NCBI RefSeq assembly: GCF_006937785.1
Contig: NZ_SJEE01000021.1
Span: forward strand, 1-64,000
Direction: 5' to 3'
DNA length: 64,000 nucleotides
Source of the DNA: Pseudanabaena sp. UWO311
GTDB lineage: Bacteria; Cyanobacteriota; Cyanobacteriia; Pseudanabaenales; Pseudanabaenaceae
The notes under the pieces were generated by a model that saw only the letters and a program-made list of their open reading frames with translations, did no database searches and was not told where the DNA came from. Position numbers and translations under genes: made by a program. The stretch's first letter is position 1; each line of letters begins with the position of its first letter. Positions 33,405 through 41,672 of this stretch are shown here, piece after piece.

Positions 33405-33534
33405 CAGCAATTCTCATTATAAAAATCAGTTTTTTGAAAGCCCACCTAAGGCGGGCTTTCAAAAAACTATTTTGGTGTTTCCATCGCCTGCGATACTGGA
33501 AACACCAAAATCGGTTTCATAATGAGAATTACTA
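33405..33534. repeat. MITE-like repeat A, copy 4 (best-preserved)
   Basis: Ends CAGCAATTCTCATTATAAAA and ATAATGAGAATTACT. Inside are two hairpins: TTTTTTGAAAGCCC...GGGCTTTCAAAAAA and GGTGTTTCC...GGAAACACC. It occupies most of the 367-bp gap (33311-33677) between a Uma2 gene and speA, which diverge. The rest is A/T-rich. Confidence 0.8.
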
Positions 33535-33677
33535 TGTTCAAAAAGATCTAGACTATTTTCTGGCTTAGATACTAGATTTATTTGAAAGTGCTAAAGTTGA
33601 TACGGTGAGCGTAAAGTGCTAGCCATGCTTCACTATGTAGATCAAGGTTCATAGGGTTTATCAAAGGTTTATTAACA

Positions 33678-35603
33678 ATGTTGCAAGAGATTCAATTACC
33701 TGTTGTTGCAGATGCAAAAAAGTGGACTATTCAAGACAGTGAATCACTTTATCGCATCAATGGCTGGGGAGAACCTTATTTTAGTATTAACGAAGCAGGA
33801 CATGTGACCGTATCCCCCAAAGGCGATCGCGGTGGTTGCATTGACCTCTTTGATTTAGTTAACGATCTCAAGCAGAGAGGGTTACGTCTGCCCATATTAG
33901 TGAGATTTTCGGATATCTTAGCCGATCGCATTGAGCGCATTAATTCTACCTTTGCTAAAGCGATCGCACGCTATAACTACAATGGCGTTTATCGTGGCGT
34001 TTTCCCTGTCAAAGTCAATCAACAACGGCAATTGGTTGAAGAAATTGCCAAATATGGTAAACCGTTTCAGTTTGGTCTAGAAGCAGGTTCTAAGCCCGAA
34101 TTATTGATTGCTCTTGCTACTTTACGCACCCCTGGCTCGTTACTAATCTGCAATGGCTACAAGGATGCCGAATATATTGAAACGGCTTTACTGGCGCGAA
34201 AGTTGGGGCAAAATACGATCATTGTGATCGAGCAACTGGAAGAAGTGGAAATGATCATCCGCGCTGCAACTAAGCTGGGAATTGCCCCCGTGGTTGGAGT
34301 AAGAGCAAAACTGAGTGCTAAAGGTCTAGGTCATTGGGAAGACTCGACAGGCGATCGCGCAAAGTTTGGTTTGAGTATGTGGGAAATCCTAGAAACCTTT
34401 GAACAATTGGAAGCGGCAAATATGCTGGATTCCCTGAAATTGTTACATTTCCATATCGGTTCTCAAATTAGCAATATCAGCACGATCAAAGATGCCTTAC
34501 GCGAAGCAGGACAAATCTACGTGCAGCTTGCAGAAATGGGTGCACCGATGGGGCATCTCGATGTTGGTGGTGGCTTAGGCGTTGACTACGATGGTTCCAA
34601 AACCAATTTCTATGCCTCTAAAAACTATAGTATGCAGAACTATGCCTACGATATCGTGGCGGCAATTAAGGATGCCTGCGCAGAAAAAGGCGTACCTGTG
34701 CCAACTTTGACCAGTGAAAGCGGTCGTGCGATCGCATCCCATCAATCGGTTCTAGTCTTCGATGTAGTTGGCATTAGCGGTATCCCTAATCAGCCTATCG
34801 CACCGCTAAAAGAGGATGAGCATCTAATCGTCCGCAATCTTTTTGAAGCATTGGAAAACATCAATGAGAATAATTACCAAGAGATTTATCATGATGCCGT
34901 CCAGTTTAATCAAGAAGCAGTTAGCCTGTTCACCTTTGGCTATCTAAGCCTCAAGCAACGCGCCAGAGTTGAACGTTTGTTTTGGGAATGTTGCGATCGC
35001 ATTCTCAAAGTAACACGCAAACTGAATTACGTGCCTGACGATCTTGAAGATCTTGAACGTGCCATGGCACTGACTTACTATTGTAATTTCTCAGTATTCC
35101 AATCTGCTCCCGATAGTTGGGCGATCGACCAATTGTTCCCAATTATGCCAATCCATCGATTGCATGAAGAACCCATCTGTCGCGGCACGATCGCTGATCT
35201 CACCTGTGACAGCGATGGCAAAATTGATCGTTTCATCGATTTGCGCGATGTCAAGTCTGTGCTTGAGTTACATCCTTTTATTTCCGAAGAGCCTTACTTT
35301 CTAGCTTTGTTTCTAGGTGGAGCCTATCAAGAGATTCTTGGCGATTTGCATAATCTCTTTGGTGACACTGATGCAGTTCATATTCATGCAACTCCTAATG
35401 GCTATAAGGTTGAGCATGTAATTAAGGGTGACTCGATGACCGAGGTTCTGGAATATGTGCAGTACAATCGCGAAGCGATGCTGGAAAATATTCGTCAAGA
35501 GACAGAACGCGCTCTCCAAGAGAAGCAAATTACTCTGGATGAAGCAAGGTTGTTTTTGCAAAAATATGAACATTGCTTAAATGGTTACACCTATTTAAGC
35601 TAA
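33678..35603 (+). CDS. speA: biosynthetic arginine decarboxylase
   Basis: PLP enzyme converting arginine to agmatine. 641 residues. Landmarks: YRINGWGEPYFSINEAGHV at the N-terminus, NGVYRGVFPVKVNQQRQLVEEI with the PLP Lys, FGLEAGSKPELLIALA, LHFHIGSQISNISTIKDALRE, LDVGGGLGVDYDGS, and TLTSESGRAIASHQSVLVFDV. C-terminal DVKSVLELHPF and DTDAVHIHATPNGYKV complete the family. Provides the substrate of AguA, encoded about 30 kb upstream. Confidence 0.97.
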   Translation: MLQEIQLPVVADAKKWTIQDSESLYRINGWGEPYFSINEAGHVTVSPKGDRGGCIDLFDLVNDLKQRGLRLPILVRFSDILADRIERINSTFAKAIARYNYNGVYRGVFPVKVNQQRQLVEEIAKYGKPFQFGLEAGSKPELLIALATLRTPGSLLICNGYKDAEYIETALLARKLGQNTIIVIEQLEEVEMIIRAATKLGIAPVVGVRAKLSAKGLGHWEDSTGDRAKFGLSMWEILETFEQLEAANMLDSLKLLHFHIGSQISNISTIKDALREAGQIYVQLAEMGAPMGHLDVGGGLGVDYDGSKTNFYASKNYSMQNYAYDIVAAIKDACAEKGVPVPTLTSESGRAIASHQSVLVFDVVGISGIPNQPIAPLKEDEHLIVRNLFEALENINENNYQEIYHDAVQFNQEAVSLFTFGYLSLKQRARVERLFWECCDRILKVTRKLNYVPDDLEDLERAMALTYYCNFSVFQSAPDSWAIDQLFPIMPIHRLHEEPICRGTIADLTCDSDGKIDRFIDLRDVKSVLELHPFISEEPYFLALFLGGAYQEILGDLHNLFGDTDAVHIHATPNGYKVEHVIKGDSMTEVLEYVQYNREAMLENIRQETERALQEKQITLDEARLFLQKYEHCLNGYTYLS

Positions 35604-35605
35604 TC

Positions 35606-35656
35606 AAATTAAAAACTGTTGTACTGGGCTTTGCCCAGTACAACAGTTTTTAATTT
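35606..35656. terminator. speA terminator palindrome, 24-bp perfect stem, TTT loop
   Basis: AAATTAAAAACTGTTGTACT... centred on CTGGGC-TTT-GCCCAG, two bases after the speA stop. Confidence 0.85.
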
Positions 35657-35804
35657 GCGCTGCTCAGCGCGGATTAAGCATAATGTCGCAGTTTCTATTA
35701 AAGTTAAATTAGCCCCATAATGATTTGTTGTACTCTTGGCACAGCAAATTACTAATTGCTGTTACGCAGGACGCAGATGATGAATCTCTTGCTGCTAGCG
35801 AAGC

Positions 35805-35877
35805 AGGGCAACCACGGGGGGATTGCCCCTACCTGAATAATTTGTGTTCTGTAGGGGCAATCCCCCGTGCCAGCCCT
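35805..35877. repeat. inverted repeat of the GGGGCAATCCCCCGTG type (repeat C)
   Basis: AGGGCAACCACGGGGGGATT and AATCCCCCGTGCCAGCCCT face each other around CTGAATAATTTGTGTTCTG, with TGCCCCTAC / GTAGGGGCA arms. This sequence type recurs in many cyanobacterial genomes. It lies in the 355-bp gap between speA and the LpxB-like gene; the remainder (35657-35804, 35878-35958) shows no gene. Confidence 0.7.
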
Positions 35878-35958
35878 AAACCTCAGCTATCGTAGGAATT
35901 CTATCTACGTAAAGCAAATTATTAATTTAGAATTGCAAATTAGATTTTTTGGTAAAAC

Positions 35959-37170
35959 GTGGAAATTTTATGTATCAGTAACGGACATGGTGAAGATATC
36001 ATCGCTGCCCGTATCTGCATTGAACTAGAGAAATTGGGATTTTCAGCGATCGCCTTGCCGCTTGTGGGCGTGGGGCATGCCTATACTAAAGCAAATATCC
36101 CGATCGTCGAGAAATTTACGCAGGCGATGCCATCGGGGGGATTTGTCCGTATGGATAGCCGTCAGTTAGCGCGTGATGTCAAAAGTGGCTTGGTTGGACT
36201 AACACGTAAACAATTGGGGTTTGTATGGAATTGGTCACGGGAAAATCGTAGAAGCAAGCGGCTGATTTTAGCGGTGGGAGACATTGTGCCATTGCTGTTT
36301 GCATGGCTACCATCTCAGTTTAGTGGCTGTAATTTTGCATTTGTTGCCACGGCTAAGTCAGAATATTTTTGGCGTGATCGCAAAAGTAGTTTGCCCCATG
36401 TCAAAAAACCTTTTGGCGGCTCCAATTTTTTTCCTTGGGAACGCGCTTTGATGAACAGCAATCGCTGCAAGGCTATATTTGTCCGAGATCTATTAACTGC
36501 CGAAATCTTGAATCAAGACTTTAAACTGCCAGCGATCTATCTAGGTAACTCAATGATGGATGGGCTTGAACCAAAAGGCATGAGTTTTGGTATCGGCGAA
36601 GATGAATGGGCGGTAGCAATTCTTCCAGGTTCGAGAGCGCCCGAAGCCTATGAAAACTGGATGACATTGATGCTTTGCGCCCAAGTTGTTTCCCGTGCGA
36701 TTCCTCATAATGTCCATTTTTTAGTAGCGATCGCACCTGACTTAGATATGGAAATTATTGGGCAGAGCATAATCCAAAAGGGTTGGCAGCGAATTGATGA
36801 AACTACTTTTAAAGTTCAAAATGCACGGCTCATTTTATTGCAAGATGGCTTTAGTGATTGTCTACATCAATGTCATTTGGGATTGGCGATGGCAGGCACT
36901 GCGACAGAACAGATGGTGGGTTTAGGCAAACCTGTGATTACGATCGCGGGAAATGGCCCCCAATTCACGCGCAAGTTTGCTGAAGAACAAGCGGATCTGT
37001 TAGGCTGCTCAATTAATTTAATCGAAAAGCCAGCTCAGGTTGCGGATGTGCTCAATGAGATTTTGCAAGATCCTGATTACTTCCAAGAGGTAAGTCGCAA
37101 TGGTGAGGAGCGCATGGGCAAAGCAGGAGCATCTGCCCGAATTGCTAAATATATCGCTGAGAAAATCTAA
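35959..37170 (+). CDS. lipid-A-disaccharide synthase-related glycosyltransferase-fold protein
   Basis: 403 residues, GTG start at 35959 (reads MEILCISNGHGEDIIAARIC). The family (TIGR03492 type) is a cyanobacterial/plant branch of LpxB-like GT-B proteins. Landmarks are NGHGEDIIAARI, LPLVGVGHAYTKANIPIV, LAVGDIVPLLFAWL, FVATAKSEYFWRD, and the C-terminal donor-binding half VAILPGSRAPEAYENW and CHLGLAMAGTATEQMVGLGKPVITI. True LpxB makes lipid A; the activity of this branch is uncertain. Monocistronic. Confidence 0.88.
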   Translation: MEILCISNGHGEDIIAARICIELEKLGFSAIALPLVGVGHAYTKANIPIVEKFTQAMPSGGFVRMDSRQLARDVKSGLVGLTRKQLGFVWNWSRENRRSKRLILAVGDIVPLLFAWLPSQFSGCNFAFVATAKSEYFWRDRKSSLPHVKKPFGGSNFFPWERALMNSNRCKAIFVRDLLTAEILNQDFKLPAIYLGNSMMDGLEPKGMSFGIGEDEWAVAILPGSRAPEAYENWMTLMLCAQVVSRAIPHNVHFLVAIAPDLDMEIIGQSIIQKGWQRIDETTFKVQNARLILLQDGFSDCLHQCHLGLAMAGTATEQMVGLGKPVITIAGNGPQFTRKFAEEQADLLGCSINLIEKPAQVADVLNEILQDPDYFQEVSRNGEERMGKAGASARIAKYIAEKI

Positions 37171-37205
37171 GAAAAAAGGTTCACTTAGTGAACCTTTTTT
37201 CTTAG
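37167..37205. terminator. palindromic terminator, 18-bp stem, TTA loop
   Basis: CTAAGAAAAAAGGTTCAC-TTA-GTGAACCTTTTTTCTTAG; the left arm contains the stop codon (37168-37170) of the LpxB-like gene. Ends 30 bp before the convergent TpsB stop. Confidence 0.85.
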
Positions 37206-37234
37206 ACCGTTTGGAACGGGATATTTGACAATAT

Positions 37235-38878
37235 TTAGAACTGATAGCCCAAACTGAAATAAAAGGCGGATTCTTGTAGATTAGAGCCGCGATCGCTGAG
37301 ATTGACAAAGGGGATTGCATAATCTAATCGCATATTTAATCGTTCTAATGGTGTAAATAGCAATCCCACTCCACCGCCAGCTAAAAAGTTTTGACTAGGT
37401 AAAGTGTTTGGATTATTGGGATGATTCCAGATTGCCCCAGTATCTAGAAATGGAATGACTTGCAACAATGTTGCACCTAAGTCATTGCGGAGTGCCACAA
37501 AGCGATTTTCTAGGGAGAATCGAATTCCATTATCTCCAGTACGGGCATTTTGGCGAAATCCTCGCAAAGACTGACCACCGCCGATTGTAAATTGCTGCGA
37601 AGATAACAGCGGATCGGCAGATAGTTGCAGATCTAAAGCGCCAATCAGTAATGAATCTGTCCCCAAGGACTGCACACGCTGAATCTGTCCTAGCCAGCTT
37701 AGGAAGGAGCCACTCGGTGTTGTGACATTGGTGGAGCCAAATAAACCTGTGCCTATACTAAACTGCGATCGCAATGACCAAGCTCCTGCAAGATCGCGTA
37801 AGGTATAGTCTTGACCAAATTTGATTACACTAGTGCGAGTTGTCCCATCTGGCTCTGGCCCAATGCCAAAGGGTGTAGCCAGATTATTAAAAGCAAATGT
37901 TTGTCCTCTTTGATAGCTATAACCAATGGATAAAGCAAATTCTTCTACACTTGACCTAATTAAAGGCTGACGAAAATTCAAGTCAAAGAGATTGCTATTG
38001 CCGCGAATATTTAGGACATCAAATGGAGCTTGAGTGATTCGATAGTTGCTGGGAGAATATCGCAATGACAGGGTTCCATTCATGGGATTGAGTGGAATAT
38101 TGTATGAGAGATCATATTGATTGGAGCCTCCTGTCGTTGTTCCGTAATAGGAAGCTGCTAATGTGTCGCCATTGCCAGAAAGGTTTCTAAAGAATAGTCC
38201 TCCACCATAGCGTTCTGAGCCCACAGCAGGAGGAGAGAAGTTATCGATACTAGCAAATCCACCAAACTGATTTGCTTCTTTAACTGTAACCACAAGAATA
38301 CTGCTATCGGGCTGACTTCCTGATTTTAAACTTGCTTCAATATCGCTAAATATGGGATCTGCTCGTAACAAACGCAACTGATCTTCAAGTTTGGCAGTGT
38401 TAAGAGGTGTGCCAGTACCTAATTCCAATCGCGATCGCACATAATCTGGATTGGTATTTTTTAAGCCAACTATTTCAATTTTCTCGACTTTACCTTCAAT
38501 AACTTTAATAGTGACTATGCCATTAGCAGTTTTCTCTGTATCAACTACTGCTTGTGAAGTTATGTATCCGCGATCTGCATAGATTTGTGTAACTGATTGA
38601 GCTATTTTTTCGATCTGCTCAGGAGTTACTTGTTGCCCTTCTCCAGTTTTGGCGATCGCAGCTATCTCGGCACTAGTTAAGATTGTGCTACCAATAATTT
38701 CAACTTTTTTGACTGCGATCGCTTGAGCAATTGGTGACGAGACTACAGGCGATGGATTTGGTAGGGAAACGCGCGAATTAATCTTCTCTGCTGCTGCCAT
38801 TTCTACAGAGCCAAGGAGCATAAAGCTCACAGCGAACAGATTTGAGCGATGATGACTAATTAGTTTAAATAAGCTCAT
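37235..38878 (-). CDS. two-partner secretion outer-membrane transporter (TpsB, ShlB/FhaC/HecB family)
   Basis: 547 aa from ATG 38878 (MSLFKLISHH), where a signal peptide begins (LFAVSFMLLGSVEMAAA). A short linker is followed by two POTRA domains: KKVEIIGSTILTSAEIAAIAKTGEGQQVTPEQIEKIAQSVTQIYADRGYITSQAVV, then GKVEKIEIVGLKNTNPDYVRSRLELGTGTPLN. A 16-strand barrel comes next, with FGGFASIDNFSPPAVGSERYGGG and the FhaC-type motif QQFTIGGGQSLRGFRQNARTGDNG (the VRGY/LRGF motif). It ends in an aromatic (GYQF). Exports the TpsA protein encoded divergently 299 bp away. Confidence 0.95.
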   Translation of the reverse strand: MSLFKLISHHRSNLFAVSFMLLGSVEMAAAEKINSRVSLPNPSPVVSSPIAQAIAVKKVEIIGSTILTSAEIAAIAKTGEGQQVTPEQIEKIAQSVTQIYADRGYITSQAVVDTEKTANGIVTIKVIEGKVEKIEIVGLKNTNPDYVRSRLELGTGTPLNTAKLEDQLRLLRADPIFSDIEASLKSGSQPDSSILVVTVKEANQFGGFASIDNFSPPAVGSERYGGGLFFRNLSGNGDTLAASYYGTTTGGSNQYDLSYNIPLNPMNGTLSLRYSPSNYRITQAPFDVLNIRGNSNLFDLNFRQPLIRSSVEEFALSIGYSYQRGQTFAFNNLATPFGIGPEPDGTTRTSVIKFGQDYTLRDLAGAWSLRSQFSIGTGLFGSTNVTTPSGSFLSWLGQIQRVQSLGTDSLLIGALDLQLSADPLLSSQQFTIGGGQSLRGFRQNARTGDNGIRFSLENRFVALRNDLGATLLQVIPFLDTGAIWNHPNNPNTLPSQNFLAGGGVGLLFTPLERLNMRLDYAIPFVNLSDRGSNLQESAFYFSLGYQF

Positions 38879-39176
38879 GCTAATAATATCAATTTTGGAT
38901 AGCGACAGTTCATCAAAGAATAACTTGAGATTGGAGATTTGAGGCATATTTTTTTACTTCTTAGTGTTCAATACACAAAAGTTAATACGATTTACAACAT
39001 TTCTCAGATGTTTCAATGTTATAAAAGTTTTTTGTCATGCGCTCACAGTTCTATGATTTGAAAGATTAAGATCTGGTATAAGCATCCTCTCAATTAAAAT
39101 AATTAAAAGCGGTTAAAATAGCTAAGAATAGTTACAGAATAATATTCATTTCAACTTATAACAAAGGAGAAGCTCA

Positions 39177-41663
39177 ATGTCTTTAGTTGTCAAGAGTAAT
39201 TTTACGCAAATTAGACGAGCAGCGATCGCATTGCTATTGATGCAACCCTTTGTTATGGGAAGTGAAGCATTTGCTCAGTCAATTGTGCCAACTCAAGGCT
39301 CAGGTAATTTAGGAACACAAGTAGCCCCTGATATTACTAACGCTCAACAATTAAATATCACAGGTGGCACACAAGCCGCCGCAAATCTCTATCACAGTTT
39401 CCAGCAATTTGGCTTAACTCAGGGAGAGATTGCTAACTTTATGTCCAATCCCAGCATTCAGAATATTCTGGCGCGGGTGTCTGGTGGTAATGCTTCGGTA
39501 ATTAATGGACTAGTTCAGGTTACGGGTGGTAATTCTAATCTCTATTTATTAAATCCTGCGGGAATTATTTTTGGTGCGAATTCTAGTTTGAATGTTCCTG
39601 CGGCGTTCACAGCAACTACAGCAAATGGAATTCAAGTGGGAAATGGTTGGTTTGGAGTAAATACTGGGATTGATGATGTCAAGAAGTTAACTGGAACTCC
39701 TCAAGCTTTTGGCTTTGCTAGTTCTACTACGATGCCAACGAATGAGCAACCTGCTGCGATCGTTAATGCTGGCAATCTCACTGCTAAAGAAGGACAGAGC
39801 ATTACTCTCGTAGGTGGTTTGGTAATTAATACGGGCACCATTACTTCACCATCAGGCAAAATCACGATCGCTGCATCAGCAGATGGAAAATACGTCAAAA
39901 TCACACCTGAAGGAAGCTTGCTGAGTTTGCAACTACCGATCGCTGATCAGAATCAATTAGCGCAGTCAAATGTTCAGGCTAAGGATCTACCAAGTCTACT
40001 GACTGGTTCTGCAAACCTTCGGAATATGACGGGTTTAAATACTGATGCATCAGGCAATGTGCTTGTCGCTGGCATAGCAATTCCTAATACTGCGGGAACT
40101 GCAATCGCTTCAGGCAATCTCGATGTGTCAAGCACTACGGCTAAAGGTGGTGAGATTAATGTCTTAGGCGATCGCGTTGGTCTAGTTTCTGCAAATCTCA
40201 ATGCTTCGGGTGCGATCGGTGGCGGCACTGTCCTCATAGGTGGAGATTTACAAGGAAAAGGGATAGTTCCTAATGCCCAATATACTTTTGTGAGTAAAGA
40301 CTCAACAATTCTTGCAGATGCACTCCAAAGTGGTAATGGTGGCAAAGTGATTGCTTGGGCAGATCTGGCAACCACATTTTTAGGAAGCATCTCTGCAAAA
40401 GGTGGTTTAGTTATTGGTAATGGCGGCTTTGTCGAAGTATCGGGTAAAGAGAACTTACTGTTTCAAGGGAAAGTGAATACAACAGCCTTGAATGGGTTAG
40501 CTGGAACACTCTTGCTTGATCCAGCTAACATTACTATTAGCAGTGCGGCAAGTAGTGGAGGCGTTGCTGCGCAACTTTTATTAGGTGCAAACCCAACAAT
40601 CCCGTCTTCTTTTTTAGCTGGAACTGATATCAACATTCAAGATTCCGATCTTCGTGGTGTAGCAGGCAATGTTGTCCTGCAAGCAACTAACAACATCACC
40701 CTTGATAGCTCTACAACTTTCAACAATACTCAAGCTACTTCTATTACTTTTCAAGCTGGAAATGACATTAATATCAATGTCCCCAATTTTGGTTTTGATT
40801 TTGGTGGCGGAAATACTCAGTCTTTGAGCTTTATTGCTGGTCGAGATATTAATGTCGATACTAGTTTAATCGACACTGATGGGTTTAGTTCTTCGTTTTT
40901 CTTTGATTCAACGGTCAGTCCCACGCTTACACTTACTGCTCAGAATCGGAATGTTAATATCACTGGAAATTTCTTGATTCGCAACAGCCCAGCGGAAGCA
41001 GGTGTCACCTTGAATTTGAATGCACCCAATGGTGCTGTGCTAGTTAACAACGGTTTCTTACGAACTGGGCAAGTTTCGATGACAACTGATAGCATCATTA
41101 ACATTACGGCGGGGCAGTTTCGGGTAACGGGGACTCCGATAAATGGTGCTCCCACTTTTAATGGAGCAGTACAAAATACGAAGTACAGTATTTATACTTT
41201 TTCCGCAAATGCAAACTTAGCTTCTCAAGGGAATGTTTCCCTGCAATTTGGTAATGCAGCTCCTATTATTTCTGGTAATGGAGGTAATAATTTGATCAAT
41301 ATCCGCCTTCTCAATGACAGCAATTTTGTAGTTGGCAAAACTCCGACAACCAGTGGTGTCGATGGTCAAATTGGCATTGGCATTGCGAGTATTCCACCTC
41401 AAGTTTTTACTTTACTTTCTGACCAGTCATTTACCTCTAATACTGGGCTGGCGAGTACCTTGGCTGCTAATACTTTGAATAGTGATGCGATCGCATCTGC
41501 ACGGACGGCTGACTTGCAAGCAAATGCTGGTGAAATTAAGGACTGCGAACCTACTGGGACAAAGAAACCAATTCTGAATTTCACGGCTTCTTTGCCTTCG
41601 GCGACAGTAACTCGCACTGCCCAAAATCCAAATCGCTCTAAATTGCCACCATGCAAAGAATAA
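39177..41663 (+). CDS. two-partner secretion exoprotein (TpsA, filamentous haemagglutinin N-terminal domain)
   Basis: 828 residues. Ribosome-binding site AAAGGAG precedes ATG 39177. Signal peptide ending ...GSEAFAQ (about residue 34). The TPS domain (about 35-290) has GTQVAPDITNAQQLNITGGTQAAANLYHSFQQF, SGGNASVINGLVQVTGGNSNLYLLNPAGIIFGANSSLNV (NPxGI element) and FTATTANGI. The rest is a repetitive beta-helix rich in Gly/Asn/Thr. The only two cysteines visible in the mature chain are at 790 and 826, near the C-terminus (KDCEPTGTKK, LPPCKE). Compared with large adhesins it is short. The partner transporter is divergent; a CHAT protease follows 9 bp downstream. Confidence 0.94.
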   Translation: MSLVVKSNFTQIRRAAIALLLMQPFVMGSEAFAQSIVPTQGSGNLGTQVAPDITNAQQLNITGGTQAAANLYHSFQQFGLTQGEIANFMSNPSIQNILARVSGGNASVINGLVQVTGGNSNLYLLNPAGIIFGANSSLNVPAAFTATTANGIQVGNGWFGVNTGIDDVKKLTGTPQAFGFASSTTMPTNEQPAAIVNAGNLTAKEGQSITLVGGLVINTGTITSPSGKITIAASADGKYVKITPEGSLLSLQLPIADQNQLAQSNVQAKDLPSLLTGSANLRNMTGLNTDASGNVLVAGIAIPNTAGTAIASGNLDVSSTTAKGGEINVLGDRVGLVSANLNASGAIGGGTVLIGGDLQGKGIVPNAQYTFVSKDSTILADALQSGNGGKVIAWADLATTFLGSISAKGGLVIGNGGFVEVSGKENLLFQGKVNTTALNGLAGTLLLDPANITISSAASSGGVAAQLLLGANPTIPSSFLAGTDINIQDSDLRGVAGNVVLQATNNITLDSSTTFNNTQATSITFQAGNDININVPNFGFDFGGGNTQSLSFIAGRDINVDTSLIDTDGFSSSFFFDSTVSPTLTLTAQNRNVNITGNFLIRNSPAEAGVTLNLNAPNGAVLVNNGFLRTGQVSMTTDSIINITAGQFRVTGTPINGAPTFNGAVQNTKYSIYTFSANANLASQGNVSLQFGNAAPIISGNGGNNLINIRLLNDSNFVVGKTPTTSGVDGQIGIGIASIPPQVFTLLSDQSFTSNTGLASTLAANTLNSDAIASARTADLQANAGEIKDCEPTGTKKPILNFTASLPSATVTRTAQNPNRSKLPPCKE

Positions 41664-41672
41664 TTCGCTCCT

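Noticed and set aside
39974-40390. 138-codon antisense ORF within tpsA
   Set aside because: Shadow of the repetitive beta-helix coding sequence; no independent start signal.
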